64,000 bases of DNA from an uncultured Lentisphaeraceae bacterium (lineage in GTDB: Bacteria; Verrucomicrobiota; Kiritimatiellia; RFP12; DVOR01), in assembly GCA_949282555.1 (NCBI GenBank), contig CASDPK010000006.1, positions 1-64,000 of the forward strand, in the 5' to 3' direction. The position numbers were made by a program, and so were the translations under genes. Positions 1-7,126 of this stretch are shown here, piece after piece. The notes beneath the pieces are model-generated. The model saw nothing but the letters and a program-made list of their open reading frames with translations. It was not told the DNA's origin and ran no database searches. Numbering within the stretch: position 1 is the first letter of the stretch; every line of letters begins with the position of its first letter.

Positions 1-1
1 C

Positions 2-85
2 GCCGACAGTTTCCGCCGTATGATCATGCATGCAGCCTTAGACCCCACCTATCTCGAACGCCTATTGAATCTTCGGCAAAATTAG
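2..85 (+). CDS. C-terminal end of an unidentified protein (cut by window edge)
   Basis: The second forward frame stays open from the window edge to a TAG at 83-85 and ends in residues ALDPTYLERLLNLRQN, a helical, leucine-rich C-terminus that looks like real protein. Codon use resembles the neighbouring genes. Only 27 residues are visible, so no family can be named. It lies just upstream of the rpsT promoter, on the same strand, so rpsT is expressed independently of it. The first frame is also open over this stretch but gives a less protein-like sequence. Confidence 0.45.
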   Translation, partial: ADSFRRMIMHAALDPTYLERLLNLRQN

Positions 86-117
86 ATGCGTTTGCCCTGG
101 GGCCGACATGAAAGGGG

Positions 118-147
118 TTGCAAAAAAATGATGAAATGTGGTATACT
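118..147 (+). promoter_or_regulatory. Sigma-70-type promoter of rpsT
   Basis: TTGCAA (118-123), an 18-base spacer and TATACT (142-147), with TGG directly before the -10 (extended -10). It lies 75 bases before the rpsT start, giving a leader of about 70 nt. Confidence 0.7.
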
Positions 148-221
148 GCGCGCTTAATGAAAGAGGAAAGCCAAGCGTTTCCCCTCTCTGTTTTTGTCAG
201 ACTAATGTTAAGGAATTGACA

Positions 222-485
222 ATGCCGAACATCAAGAGTGCCGCGAAGCGCGTGAAGACCGCCGCCAAGGCCAACCTCCGCAATCGTTCCGTGAAGAGCG
301 AGTTGCTGACTTATCGTCGTAAAGTTCAGGAAGCGATCGCTTCCGGTGACAAGGCTGCCGCGACCTCTGCCGTCTCCGTCTACGCCTCCAAGCTGGACAA
401 GGCCGTCAAGAAGGGCGTCATCAAGGGCAACACCGCGGACCGTAAGAAATCCCGTTCTGCTTTGGCGCTTGCCAAGCTGGCCTAA
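222..485 (+). CDS. rpsT: 30S ribosomal protein S20 (bS20)
   Basis: Small basic 87-residue protein starting MPNIKSAAKRVKTAAKAN, the usual N-terminus of S20, which binds 16S rRNA (helices 9 and 44) early in 30S assembly. The ATG at 222 is chosen over an upstream in-frame GTG/ATG because it gives the standard S20 N-terminus and is preceded by an AAGGA-like sequence at 210-214. The remainder has the typical helical repeats rich in Lys, Ala and Arg (KAVKKGVIKGNTADRKKSR). It is monocistronic, with its own promoter (118-147) and an intrinsic terminator (515-551). Confidence 0.95.
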   Translation: MPNIKSAAKRVKTAAKANLRNRSVKSELLTYRRKVQEAIASGDKAAATSAVSVYASKLDKAVKKGVIKGNTADRKKSRSALALAKLA

Positions 486-514
486 CATAGACCCAGAGAA
501 CATTTCGACGGAAG

Positions 515-551
515 GTGCGCACGGAGGGAACTCTGTGCGCACGCCGTTTTT
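515..551 (+). terminator. Intrinsic terminator of rpsT
   Basis: The arms GTGCGCAC are repeated with a GAG/CTC extension around a GGAA-type loop, followed by a run of T (547-551). It stands 30 bases after the rpsT stop. Confidence 0.75.
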
Positions 552-605
552 AAGGGTGTGATAGAGTCTGTGGCGAGAGGGGAGCGGTTGGCTCATTGGA
601 CGAAA

Positions 606-642
606 ACAAAAAGAAAAGGCACCGACCTTGCTGGTCGGCGCC
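606..642 (-). terminator. Intrinsic terminator of the rpsL-rpsG operon
   Basis: On the minus strand a 10-bp stem (GGCGCCGACC pairing with GGTCGGTGCC) with a 5-nt loop is followed by a T-rich tract. It lies 28 bases beyond the rpsG stop, showing that rpsG is the last gene of its transcript; fusA and tuf do not follow here. Confidence 0.75.
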
Positions 643-669
643 CTTGTTTTGCGCGGATCGCGCCACGCC

Positions 670-1140
670 TTAGAAAGCGTAGTGGGCGAAAGCCTTGTTG
701 GCCTGGGCCATCTTGTGGGTGTCGTCGCGCTTCTTGAGGACGTTGCCCGTGTTGTTGTAGGCATCGATGATCTCAAGGGCGACGGCGCGCGGCATGGGCA
801 CGCCACGGCGGGCGGAAGCGAACTGCGCCATCCAGCGAAGCGCGAGCGCGAGCTGGCGGCCAGGGCGAATCTCGACCGGGACGGGATAGGTGGCGCCGCC
901 GACACGGCGGGACTTCACCTCAACTTTGGGCTTCATGTTGTTGATAGCCGCGTCCATCACTTCGAGGGGATCCTTGCCGGTTTCCTTGGCGAGTTCCTCG
1001 ATGGCACCGTAAACGATGCGCTCGGCGGTGGTCTTCTTGCCGGACTTCATGAGGGTGCGCACGACCTTGGCGACGAGCTCGCTGTTGAAGCGAGGGTCAG
1101 TCATGTGCACGCGCTTGGTGGCCCTACGACGTCTTGCCAT
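670..1140 (-). CDS. rpsG: 30S ribosomal protein S7 (uS7)
   Basis: 156 residues, the standard length. It starts MARRRRATKRVHMTDPRFNS and contains the S7 core motifs MKSGKKTTAERIVYGA and GGATYPVPVEIRPGR. S7 nucleates folding of the 16S rRNA 3' major domain and contributes to the E-site and mRNA exit region. It follows rpsL by 14 bases on the minus strand, the ancient str-operon order, but the transcript ends at the terminator at 606-642, so the usual fusA/tuf partners are elsewhere. Confidence 0.96.
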   Translation of the reverse strand: MARRRRATKRVHMTDPRFNSELVAKVVRTLMKSGKKTTAERIVYGAIEELAKETGKDPLEVMDAAINNMKPKVEVKSRRVGGATYPVPVEIRPGRQLALALRWMAQFASARRGVPMPRAVALEIIDAYNNTGNVLKKRDDTHKMAQANKAFAHYAF

Positions 1141-1154
1141 GGTTCAAATCTCCC

Positions 1155-1547
1155 TTATTTCTTCTTGGCGTTGGCGGCGGCATCCTTCTTGACGCCGTAC
1201 TTGGAACGGGAGCGCCCGCGGCCGTTCACGCCGAGGCTGTCGAGGCAACCGCGGATGATGTGGTAGCGGACACCGGGAAGGTCTTTCACACGGCCGCCGC
1301 GGATAAGCACGACGGAGTGTTCTTGAAGGTTGTGGCCTTCGCCGGGGATGTAGGCGGTGACTTCGTAGCCGGAGGTCAGGCGCACACGGGCGACCTTACG
1401 CAGAGCGGAGTTCGGCTTCTTCGGGGTCTGCGTCTTCACGACGGTGCAGACGCCACGGCGCTGAGGGCAAGCGACGAGCGCAGGGGATTTGCTCTTCTTG
1501 CGCTGGGGGGTGCGGCCCTTGCGCACCAGCTGGTTGATTGTAGGCAT
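1155..1547 (-). CDS. rpsL: 30S ribosomal protein S12 (uS12)
   Basis: 130 residues starting [12 protein letters not shown]; the longer in-frame extension upstream is rejected because this start is universal in S12. The decoding-centre loop [20 protein letters not shown] is intact, with the unsubstituted lysines at which streptomycin resistance arises (K43- and K88-equivalents). The sequence therefore gives no sign of rpsL-type resistance. S12 monitors codon-anticodon pairing in the A site. First gene of the rpsL-rpsG transcript, driven by the promoter at 1696-1725. Confidence 0.96.
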   Translation of the reverse strand: MPTINQLVRKGRTPQRKKSKSPALVACPQRRGVCTVVKTQTPKKPNSALRKVARVRLTSGYEVTAYIPGEGHNLQEHSVVLIRGGRVKDLPGVRYHIIRGCLDSLGVNGRGRSRSKYGVKKDAAANAKKK

Positions 1548-1695
1548 TTGCGAATCCTTGGATGAGGATGCTCTAAAGTTTGTTGCCCGCACCTGCGGGC
1601 GGCGGTTCTCGGCCTGGGCATGGGGACGGGGCTCTCGTCCTCTCGCGTCGGAGTCTAGCTACCAACTCCGGGCCCTGCACCGAATAATCCCACAC
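1548..1695 (-). promoter_or_regulatory. Structured 5' leader of rpsL-rpsG
   Basis: About 145 nt lie between the rpsL promoter and its start. The minus-strand RNA can form several small hairpins (for example GGAGT pairing with ACTCC near 1651-1670, and GGACG-type arms near 1620-1640). A leader where S7 or S12 feedback-regulates the operon is possible, but no known leader motif is recognised. Confidence 0.3.
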
Positions 1696-1725
1696 ACTAT
1701 ACCATAAACGGCAGGTGTGCGGCAA
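1696..1725 (-). promoter_or_regulatory. Sigma-70-type promoter of rpsL
   Basis: On the minus strand: TTGCCG (1725-1720), an 18-base spacer and TATAGT (1701-1696), with TGG immediately before the -10. Confidence 0.65.
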
Positions 1726-1751
1726 GGGGTTATGCACCCAAACGCGGTCTC

Positions 1752-1778
1752 GGGGGCGGTCCTGGCGGACACGCCCCC
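1752..1778 (-). terminator. Strong GC hairpin after rpmB
   Basis: GGGGGCG/CGCCCCC arms continue into GTCC/GGAC arms around a TGGC loop with a single bulged base, making an 11-bp stem. It lies 10 bases after the rpmB stop. There is no clear T tract, so it is terminator-like or a 3'-end stabiliser. Confidence 0.45.
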
Positions 1779-1788
1779 GAAGGGCGCT

Positions 1789-2019
1789 TTAGGCCTTGGT
1801 GACACGGCCGGCCTTGAGGCAGGCGGCGCAGACCTTCATGTGGCAGGTGGTGCCGTTGGCGGTGCGCACGTGCACGTTCATGAGGTTGGGCTCGAAGCGA
1901 CGCTTGGAGATGCCGGTGGTGTGCAGGCCGATGCCGCCCTTGGCCTTCTTGAGACCGTGGCGCACGACGCGGCTACCGACGATGGGCTTCTTGCCGCAGA
2001 CTTCGCAGATTCGGGACAT
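1789..2019 (-). CDS. rpmB: 50S ribosomal protein L28 (bL28)
   Basis: 76 residues starting MSRICEVCGKKPIVGSRV. Two Cys pairs (CEVC near residue 6 and CAAC near residue 63) make it the zinc-binding form of L28, and the basic core matches the family. The start has a good AAGGAG ribosome-binding site. It follows obg by 38 bases on the minus strand, so it is probably the last gene of the rplU-rpmA-obg-rpmB run, an unusual addition to that cluster. Confidence 0.94.
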   Translation of the reverse strand: MSRICEVCGKKPIVGSRVVRHGLKKAKGGIGLHTTGISKRRFEPNLMNVHVRTANGTTCHMKVCAACLKAGRVTKA

Positions 2020-2057
2020 GATGTGTTCTCCTTGGTGTTAGAGGGGATAGGGAATGT

Positions 2058-3170
2058 TCAGGGCTTGAGGAAGGTGGCCTTCCGGAAGCGCTCAGGTGAG
2101 ACTTCGCTATGGTCGACGGGTTCCGCGGGGGAAGTTTCCTCGAGGCGGGGCTCGGGTGCTCCTTGGGCTTTGGGGCGGAGCATCCGGCGCAGGGCCTGAC
2201 GAACCTCGCCCAGCCCGGGCTTGCCGTCGTCCACAAGGGAGAGGCGCAGGGGCGTGACGCCCGTTGCGGCCACAAAGGCATCGAAGTGTTCCTGTGCGGC
2301 GGGCTCGTCCATCTTGTTGCCGATCACCAGCGCGGGGCGCGCGGCGAGTTCGGGGTCGTAGCTTTCGATTTCGGCCTGAAGCACGCGATATGCGTTTTCG
2401 GGCGGATTCTCGGCGTCGGCCATGTCGAGCACGTAAACGAGCATCCGGGAGCGGGAGATGTGCCGCAGGAAGGTGAGGCCCAGCCCCACGCCGTCGGCGG
2501 CGCCTTCGATGATGCCGGGGATGTCGGCCACGCGCAAGGTCGCGTAATCCTCATAGGTCACCGTGCCCACGATGGGGTGGAGCGTGGTGAAGGGATAATT
2601 CGCGATTTTGGGCTTGGCGGAGCTCAGCGCCGCGAGGAGGGAGGACTTGCCCGCGTTGGGGAAGCCCACGAGCCCGGCATCGGCGATGGTTTTGAGCTCA
2701 AAGCGGGCATTGAAGGCTTCGCCGTCGTCGCCGGGGATGAACTTCTCGGGCGCTTGATTGACGGAGCTCTTGAAGTGGACGTTGCCCCAGCCGCCGCGCC
2801 CGCCGCGGGCGATGACGAGCGTCTGCCCGTGTTCGAGCACTTCACCGAGCCATGCGCCGGTGTCGGCGTTGTAGACCTCGGTGCCGCACGGCACATCAAC
2901 AATGAGGTCTTCGCCGTTGCGTCCGTGCATTTTCTGCCCGGAACCGGCGACGCCGTTTTCCGCGATGAGGCGCGGTTCGTAGAAGACGCGCAGGAGGCTG
3001 TCGGCATGGGTGCTCGCACGGACCACGACGTTGCCGCCGCGCCCGCCGTCGCCGCCGTCGGGGCCGCCTTCGGGCACGTGCGACTCGCGGCGGAAGCTTC
3101 CGCTTCCGTCACCGCCGCGTCCCGCGCGGACTTCGGCCACCGCCGAATCGACAAACACCCTGCTCTTCAT
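2058..3170 (-). CDS. obg: GTPase Obg/CgtA
   Basis: 370 residues. The N-terminal Gly-rich Obg fold (about residues 1-158, with GGDGGRGGNVVV) is followed by a G domain with G1 GFPNAGKSS (169-177), G3 DIPG (216-219) and G4 NKMD (about 285). Obg acts in late 50S assembly and links ribosome production to GTP/ppGpp levels. After the G domain only a short acidic/proline-rich tail remains (about residues 330-370) rather than a full OCT domain. Placement after rplU and rpmA is the classic arrangement. Confidence 0.95.
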   Translation of the reverse strand: MKSRVFVDSAVAEVRAGRGGDGSGSFRRESHVPEGGPDGGDGGRGGNVVVRASTHADSLLRVFYEPRLIAENGVAGSGQKMHGRNGEDLIVDVPCGTEVYNADTGAWLGEVLEHGQTLVIARGGRGGWGNVHFKSSVNQAPEKFIPGDDGEAFNARFELKTIADAGLVGFPNAGKSSLLAALSSAKPKIANYPFTTLHPIVGTVTYEDYATLRVADIPGIIEGAADGVGLGLTFLRHISRSRMLVYVLDMADAENPPENAYRVLQAEIESYDPELAARPALVIGNKMDEPAAQEHFDAFVAATGVTPLRLSLVDDGKPGLGEVRQALRRMLRPKAQGAPEPRLEETSPAEPVDHSEVSPERFRKATFLKP

Positions 3171-3197
3171 ATTGCCCTGATGGATTCCCGGGAACGA

Positions 3198-3443
3198 TTA
3201 CTCAGCCGCCTGGGGGAGGGGCTTGACGGCGACCAACTTGCCGTTCTTCTGGAACTCGACGACGCCGTCGATGAGCGCGAAAAGCGTGAAGTCGCGACCA
3301 CAGCCGACGTTGGCGCCGGGGGCGAACTTCGTGCCGCGCTGGCGCACGAGGATGGAACCGGCGGTCACAACCTGACCGGCATAACGCTTGACTCCGAGAC
3401 GCTTCGCATTGCTGTCGCGGCCGTTACCAGTGCTACCTGCCAT
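3198..3443 (-). CDS. rpmA: 50S ribosomal protein L27 (bL27), short N-terminus
   Basis: 81 residues. After the signature [18 protein letters not shown] the body is standard L27 ([16 protein letters not shown]). The N-terminus is only [11 protein letters not shown], whereas the common form has about five extra residues including a lysine pair (MAHKKAGGSTRNGRDS in E. coli). That tail reaches the peptidyl transferase centre. The ATG is well supported by an AAAGGAG site, and no upstream in-frame start restores the tail. It lies 18 bases after rplU and 27 before obg. Confidence 0.94.
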   Translation of the reverse strand: MAGSTGNGRDSNAKRLGVKRYAGQVVTAGSILVRQRGTKFAPGANVGCGRDFTLFALIDGVVEFQKNGKLVAVKPLPQAAE

Positions 3444-3461
3444 GAGAATGCTCCTTTCGGG

Positions 3462-3776
3462 TTAGGCGATGGACTTGATCTTGAGGACCGTCAGCTCCTG
3501 ACGGTGACCGACGCGGCGCTCGTAGCCTTTGCGGCGGTTCTTGCGGAAATGGATGAGCTTGTCGCCGCGCTTGTGCCCGAGCACGGTGGCCACGACCTTG
3601 GCGCCCTCGACGAGGGGCATGCCGATCTTCAACTCGTCGCCGGTGTTCAGCGCGAGCACGGAGGTGAGCTCGATGTCGGCCCCGGGCTCGCCGGCCATGC
3701 GGTTGACTTCGATGACGGCGCCGACGGTCACGCGGCACTGGACGCCACCGGCCTCAACGACTGCGTATGCTTCCAT
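3462..3776 (-). CDS. rplU: 50S ribosomal protein L21 (bL21)
   Basis: 104 residues starting MEAYAVVEAGGVQCRVTVG and ending with the L21 signature GYERRVGHRQELTVLKI. The start at 3776 is preferred to a longer open frame because it gives the family N-terminus and has AAAGGA upstream. L21 binds 23S rRNA domain V with L20 and is always near L27. First gene of the rplU-rpmA-obg(-rpmB) transcript. Confidence 0.95.
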   Translation of the reverse strand: MEAYAVVEAGGVQCRVTVGAVIEVNRMAGEPGADIELTSVLALNTGDELKIGMPLVEGAKVVATVLGHKRGDKLIHFRKNRRKGYERRVGHRQELTVLKIKSIA

Positions 3777-3802
3777 GTGATGTTCCTTTGATGAGGTTCT
3801 TG

Positions 3803-3817
3803 GGGCGGAGACCGCCC
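3803..3817 (-). promoter_or_regulatory. Small hairpin in the rplU leader
   Basis: GGGCGG-TCT-CCGCCC on the minus strand, in the roughly 60-nt leader between the rplU promoter and start. It could be a regulatory leader stem; no known motif is recognised. Confidence 0.3.
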
Positions 3818-3840
3818 TTTTCTGGAAAAACGTGGCGCGT

Positions 3841-3870
3841 AGTATACACAATCGCATATGATGGCGTCAA
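3841..3870 (-). promoter_or_regulatory. Strong sigma-70-type promoter of rplU
   Basis: On the minus strand: TTGACG (3870-3865), an 18-base spacer and TATACT (3846-3841). Both boxes are near consensus. Confidence 0.75.
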
Positions 3871-4056
3871 TATTTTTTGCGAGCCCAGTTGATTGAAAAG
3901 TCGTTTTTCCTTTGTTGTCAAAGGGAAAAGGTGTGCGAAAGGAATGGTGCGAAAAGTAATAACCTACTGTAAATGGCCTTTTTCGAGGCGGTGTTTGCCG
4001 CAGTGTCCGTGGGAAACGTTGCTTTTAACGTAGGATAGGTTCCCGTTCAACCCCTT
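3871..4056. other. Gene-free stretch between rplU and accD promoters
   Basis: No credible coding frame. Two imperfect hairpins are visible: TTTTCC-TTTG against CAAAGGGAAAA near 3905-3940, and GGGAA...TTCCC near 4011-4045. The remainder up to 4183 holds the repeat at 4057-4104 and the accD promoter. Confidence 0.5.
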
Positions 4057-4104
4057 CCGTATCTCGCCTCGGGATAGCGTGTATCTCCACTCGGGATGCG
4101 GAGC
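4057..4104 (+). repeat. Dispersed intergenic hairpin repeat, copy A
   Basis: Two tandem units of about 24 bp built on CGTATCTC-n-CTCGGGAT, the second ending in GATGCGGAGC. Related copies are at 18934-18983 and 46577-46626. Here it lies directly upstream of the accD promoter. Confidence 0.65.
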
Positions 4105-4121
4105 CTCTCAATGGCTTGTGT

Positions 4122-4150
4122 TTGCGGGGGGCGTGTGGGTGTGGTAGACT
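4122..4150 (+). promoter_or_regulatory. Promoter of accD-accA
   Basis: TTGCGG (4122-4127), a 17-base spacer and TAGACT (4145-4150), with TGG directly before the -10. Confidence 0.6.
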
Positions 4151-4183
4151 TTGAGGCAGTTCAATCCGATTAAAGGAGCGTTT

Positions 4184-5017
4184 ATGGCTTGGTTTACGAA
4201 GGCCCCCGAGGCACCGTTGCGCATCCCCACCGAGGCTGTGTGGAATGTTTGCCCCAAGTGCAAAGCGTACACCCCGAAAGAGGTGTATGCCGAGAATCTC
4301 AAGGTTTGCCCTCACTGCGGTTATCATGGCCGCTTGAGCGCCCGGGAGCGCATCGCGCTGCTGGCGGATGAGGGGAGCTTCAAGGAAATCGCCGCCGAGG
4401 TCATCGCGCATGACCCGCTGACGTTCTCCGACGCTTCCGGGGCTTATGCCGGGAAGGTGGCCGCCACGCGCGAGAAGACGAAGATTGGCGAATCCATTGT
4501 GGTGGGCACGGCCAAGATCGAGAAGTTGCCGGTGGTTCTGGGCGCGATGGATTTCCGCTTCATGGGTGGCTCGCTGGGTTCCGGTACGGGCGAACGTATC
4601 CTCCAGGCCGCGGAAACGGCGCGTCGGCTCCGTTGCCCGCTGATTCTCTGCACGGCCTCCGGCGGCGCGCGCATGCAGGAAGGGATCATCTCGCTGATGC
4701 AGATGGCCAAGACCTGCGCGGCGATTCAGCGTTTGCGCGATGAGGGCCTGCTCTACATTTCGGTGATGACCGATCCCACGACGGGTGGCGTTTCGGCCTC
4801 CTTCGCGATGGTGGGCGATCTCAACATTGCCGAGCCCAAGACGCTGATCGGTTTTGCCGGGCGTCGCGTGATCGAGACTACCATCAAGCAGAAGCTTCCT
4901 CCGGAGTTTCAGACCTCGGAATATCTGCTGGAGCATGGGTTCTTGGACAAGATCGTTGCCCGCAAGGATCTCAAGGCGTTTCTCGCCAAAATGATCCGCC
5001 TCACCTCCGCGAAGTAA
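4184..5017 (+). CDS. accD: Acetyl-CoA carboxylase carboxyltransferase, beta subunit
   Basis: 277 residues. An N-terminal four-cysteine zinc ribbon (C23, C26, C42, C45) is followed by the biotin-dependent carboxyltransferase crotonase-like domain with GGSLGSGTGERI and TASGGARMQEG. With AccA it transfers CO2 from carboxybiotin to acetyl-CoA to make malonyl-CoA, the first step of fatty acid synthesis. The start at 4184 has AAAGGAG at 4172-4178. accA follows with only 14 bases between the two genes. The bacterial norm is separate accD and accA genes, sometimes adjacent as here. Confidence 0.96.
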   Translation: MAWFTKAPEAPLRIPTEAVWNVCPKCKAYTPKEVYAENLKVCPHCGYHGRLSARERIALLADEGSFKEIAAEVIAHDPLTFSDASGAYAGKVAATREKTKIGESIVVGTAKIEKLPVVLGAMDFRFMGGSLGSGTGERILQAAETARRLRCPLILCTASGGARMQEGIISLMQMAKTCAAIQRLRDEGLLYISVMTDPTTGGVSASFAMVGDLNIAEPKTLIGFAGRRVIETTIKQKLPPEFQTSEYLLEHGFLDKIVARKDLKAFLAKMIRLTSAK

Positions 5018-5031
5018 TGAAGGAGCGTTCC

Positions 5032-5967
5032 ATGGCTACGAAGAAAGTTGCTGCAAAGACCGCGAAGAAGGCCGCTCCGGCCAAAAAGACGGCTCCCGCC
5101 AAGAAGGCTCCGGCGGCGAAGAAGCCTGCCGCCGCCGCTCCCGCCGTGACGGCGGAGGCCCCCGCCGAGGTGCCGACGAATCCCACCTGGGAGACCGTTC
5201 AGATTGCGCGTCATCCCGATCGCCCTCTGTTCACGGATTATCTTACGGCTTGGGCTCCCGATGCCGAAGAACTCCACGGCGACCGCTTGGTGGCGGATGA
5301 CCCGGCGATGTATGCCGGCATCGCGACCATCGATGGCGAACGCGTGGTGATCGTGGGGCACCGCAAGGGACGCACCACCGAAGAAAAGATCTCCAACCGC
5401 TTTGGCATGGCCAATCCCGATGGCTATCGCAAGGCGATGCGCATCATGCGCTTGGCTGAGAAGTTCCATCTGCCCATCATTTCGCTGGTGGATACGTCGG
5501 GCGCATTCCCCGGCTTGGATGCGGAAGCCCGCGGACAGGCAGAGGCCATCGCGAAGAACCTTGCCGATATGTCCGTGCTGAAGACGCCGATCGTGGTGGT
5601 CGTCACCGGCGAAGGCGGTTCCGGCGGTGCGCTTGGCATTGCGGTGGGTGACCGCATTTTGATGCTGGAGCACGCGATCTATTCCGTCATCAGCCCCGAG
5701 GGGTGTGCGTCCATTTTGTGGCGCGACGGTAAGATGGCGCCTGTGGCCGCTCAGGCCCTCAAGCTGACGTCCGGCTGGTTGAAGAAGTTGGGCGTGGTGG
5801 ACAGCGTCATTCCCGAGCCGAAGGGCGGTGCGCACACCAATCCGGCCAAGGCCATTGCCGATGTGAAGAAGGCGGTGCTTGCCGCCATTCGTGAGCTGAA
5901 GAAGATCCCTGTGGAGAAGTTGGTGGAGCAGCGCTACGCCAAGTTCGCCGCGATGGGCCGCTTCTGA
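5032..5967 (+). CDS. accA: Acetyl-CoA carboxylase carboxyltransferase, alpha subunit with histone-H1-like tail
   Basis: 311 residues. From residue about 51 it is standard AccA (QIARHPDRP, HRKGRTTEEK, FGMANPDGYRKA, GEGGSGGALGI, VISPEGCASILW), the partner of AccD in the carboxyltransferase. Residues 1-49 are not: instead of the usual helical N-terminal region of AccA there is a Lys/Ala/Pro-rich stretch (TKKVAAKTAKKAAPAKK and two further copies of PAKK or AAKK), like the tail of bacterial histone-H1-like proteins. The ATG at 5032 is chosen because AAGGAG at 5020-5025 precedes it; an ATG at 5017 overlapping the accD stop would add five residues. Confidence 0.94.
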   Translation: MATKKVAAKTAKKAAPAKKTAPAKKAPAAKKPAAAAPAVTAEAPAEVPTNPTWETVQIARHPDRPLFTDYLTAWAPDAEELHGDRLVADDPAMYAGIATIDGERVVIVGHRKGRTTEEKISNRFGMANPDGYRKAMRIMRLAEKFHLPIISLVDTSGAFPGLDAEARGQAEAIAKNLADMSVLKTPIVVVVTGEGGSGGALGIAVGDRILMLEHAIYSVISPEGCASILWRDGKMAPVAAQALKLTSGWLKKLGVVDSVIPEPKGGAHTNPAKAIADVKKAVLAAIRELKKIPVEKLVEQRYAKFAAMGRF

Positions 5968-6068
5968 TCTCGGAGGGGCGACCCCGGACAAAAGTGGCCT
6001 CAGTTGGGGGTGCTTGGCTCCGTCGCGGTCGCCCCGCCGGTTGAATAGCATTGACAGTTCAGGTCGTC

Positions 6069-7034
6069 ATGCCCAAGGCACTGATTCTTTCAGACGGGAA
6101 ACCCGGCCACGAAAACCAGTCCAAGGCCCTTGCGGAGGGGCTGGGGTTGGCGTATGATCTCGTGCCGTGTGTTTTCCCGACCCGTGCGCTCAAAGCGCTT
6201 TCTTATTTGTTTGACCGTCTCGGGTTGCTTCGGCGCGATCTGACAGGGGCCGCACAGACTGCCACAGAGGTGGTGCAACGTTCGGGAGAGCGTCCGACGC
6301 TCCTGATTGGCACGGGGTCCAACACCTTTTACACGCTCAAGTTGTTGAGTCGTCGCCTTGGCATTCCCTGTGTGGCGATTCTGACGCCGGGAGGCTACCG
6401 TCTTGGGGGCTTTGGGGTCATTTTGGCGCCGGAGTTCGACACGCCCCCGGCCGCACGCAACGTTATCCGCATCCCGACCAATCTTACCCCTGCGCGGCCT
6501 GATTTCTATCGGGCGCAAACTGCGGCTTTCCTCGAACGCCACGTGCCGAAGCGTGATCGCGCGGTGGGCGTCATTGTTGGGGGCAAGAATCCAATCGCCG
6601 ATGTGTCACCGGAGTGGCTCCGGTTGCAGTTGGAAGCGATCTTTGCCGCGACGCCGGAATGTGAGCATTGGGTGACCACCTCCCGCCGCACCTCGCCCGA
6701 GGCCGAGGCCGTGGTGGATGCGTTCCCCTTTGATTACAAACTCCTCTTTTCCCGTGACCGTTTCAATCCCATCCCCGCGTTCGTCACGCAGTGTGAACGT
6801 CTGTTCGTGACAGCCGACTCCACCGGGATGCTCAGTGAGGCGGTGGCGGTGGGCGGGGCGGCCGTGGAGATTCTCGACAATCTCACCGTCTCCACCGGAA
6901 AATTTGCCCGCTTCGTGGATAACCTTTGTGGCGAAGGCTATGCGCATCGTTTTGAAGGCACGCTTGGCGATGCCCGCCGCAAGGTTGATCTCGCGCCTGT
7001 TTTCGGGGAAGTCAAACGCCGCCTCGGCCTTTAA
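6069..7034 (+). CDS. ELM1/DUF1022-family protein (GT-B-like)
   Basis: 321 residues. The N-terminus MPKALILSDGKPGHENQSKAL and motifs GTGSNTFYTL, VIVGGKNPIAD and FVTADSTGMLSEA match the family annotated as mitochondrial fission ELM1-like (DUF1022). These look like GT-B glycosyltransferases and in Gram-negative bacteria often sit near cell-envelope genes. The molecular function is not established. A TTG at 6051 could add six residues; the ATG at 6069 is preferred since it gives the family N-terminus, although its ribosome-binding site is weak. The gene is followed by a perfect-palindrome terminator. Confidence 0.75.
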   Translation: MPKALILSDGKPGHENQSKALAEGLGLAYDLVPCVFPTRALKALSYLFDRLGLLRRDLTGAAQTATEVVQRSGERPTLLIGTGSNTFYTLKLLSRRLGIPCVAILTPGGYRLGGFGVILAPEFDTPPAARNVIRIPTNLTPARPDFYRAQTAAFLERHVPKRDRAVGVIVGGKNPIADVSPEWLRLQLEAIFAATPECEHWVTTSRRTSPEAEAVVDAFPFDYKLLFSRDRFNPIPAFVTQCERLFVTADSTGMLSEAVAVGGAAVEILDNLTVSTGKFARFVDNLCGEGYAHRFEGTLGDARRKVDLAPVFGEVKRRLGL

Positions 7035-7060
7035 GGTAGTAGCTGGCGCATCAAATAACA

Positions 7061-7092
7061 GGAGCCCGGGAATTCCCGGGCTCCATGTTTTT
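7061..7092 (+). terminator. Intrinsic terminator between convergent genes
   Basis: Perfect 10-bp arms GGAGCCCGGG/CCCGGGCTCC around AATT, followed by ATGTTTTT. It ends the ELM1-family transcript and, being symmetric, could also stop the converging minus-strand Na/Pi transporter transcript. Confidence 0.8.
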
Positions 7093-7126
7093 ACACACCT
7101 ATTTGTGCGTGTGATGGATTGCGGCT

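Noticed and set aside
2109..3791. 560-codon plus-strand frame opposite obg, rpmA and rplU
   Set aside because: A shadow of unmistakable ribosomal and Obg genes on the minus strand.
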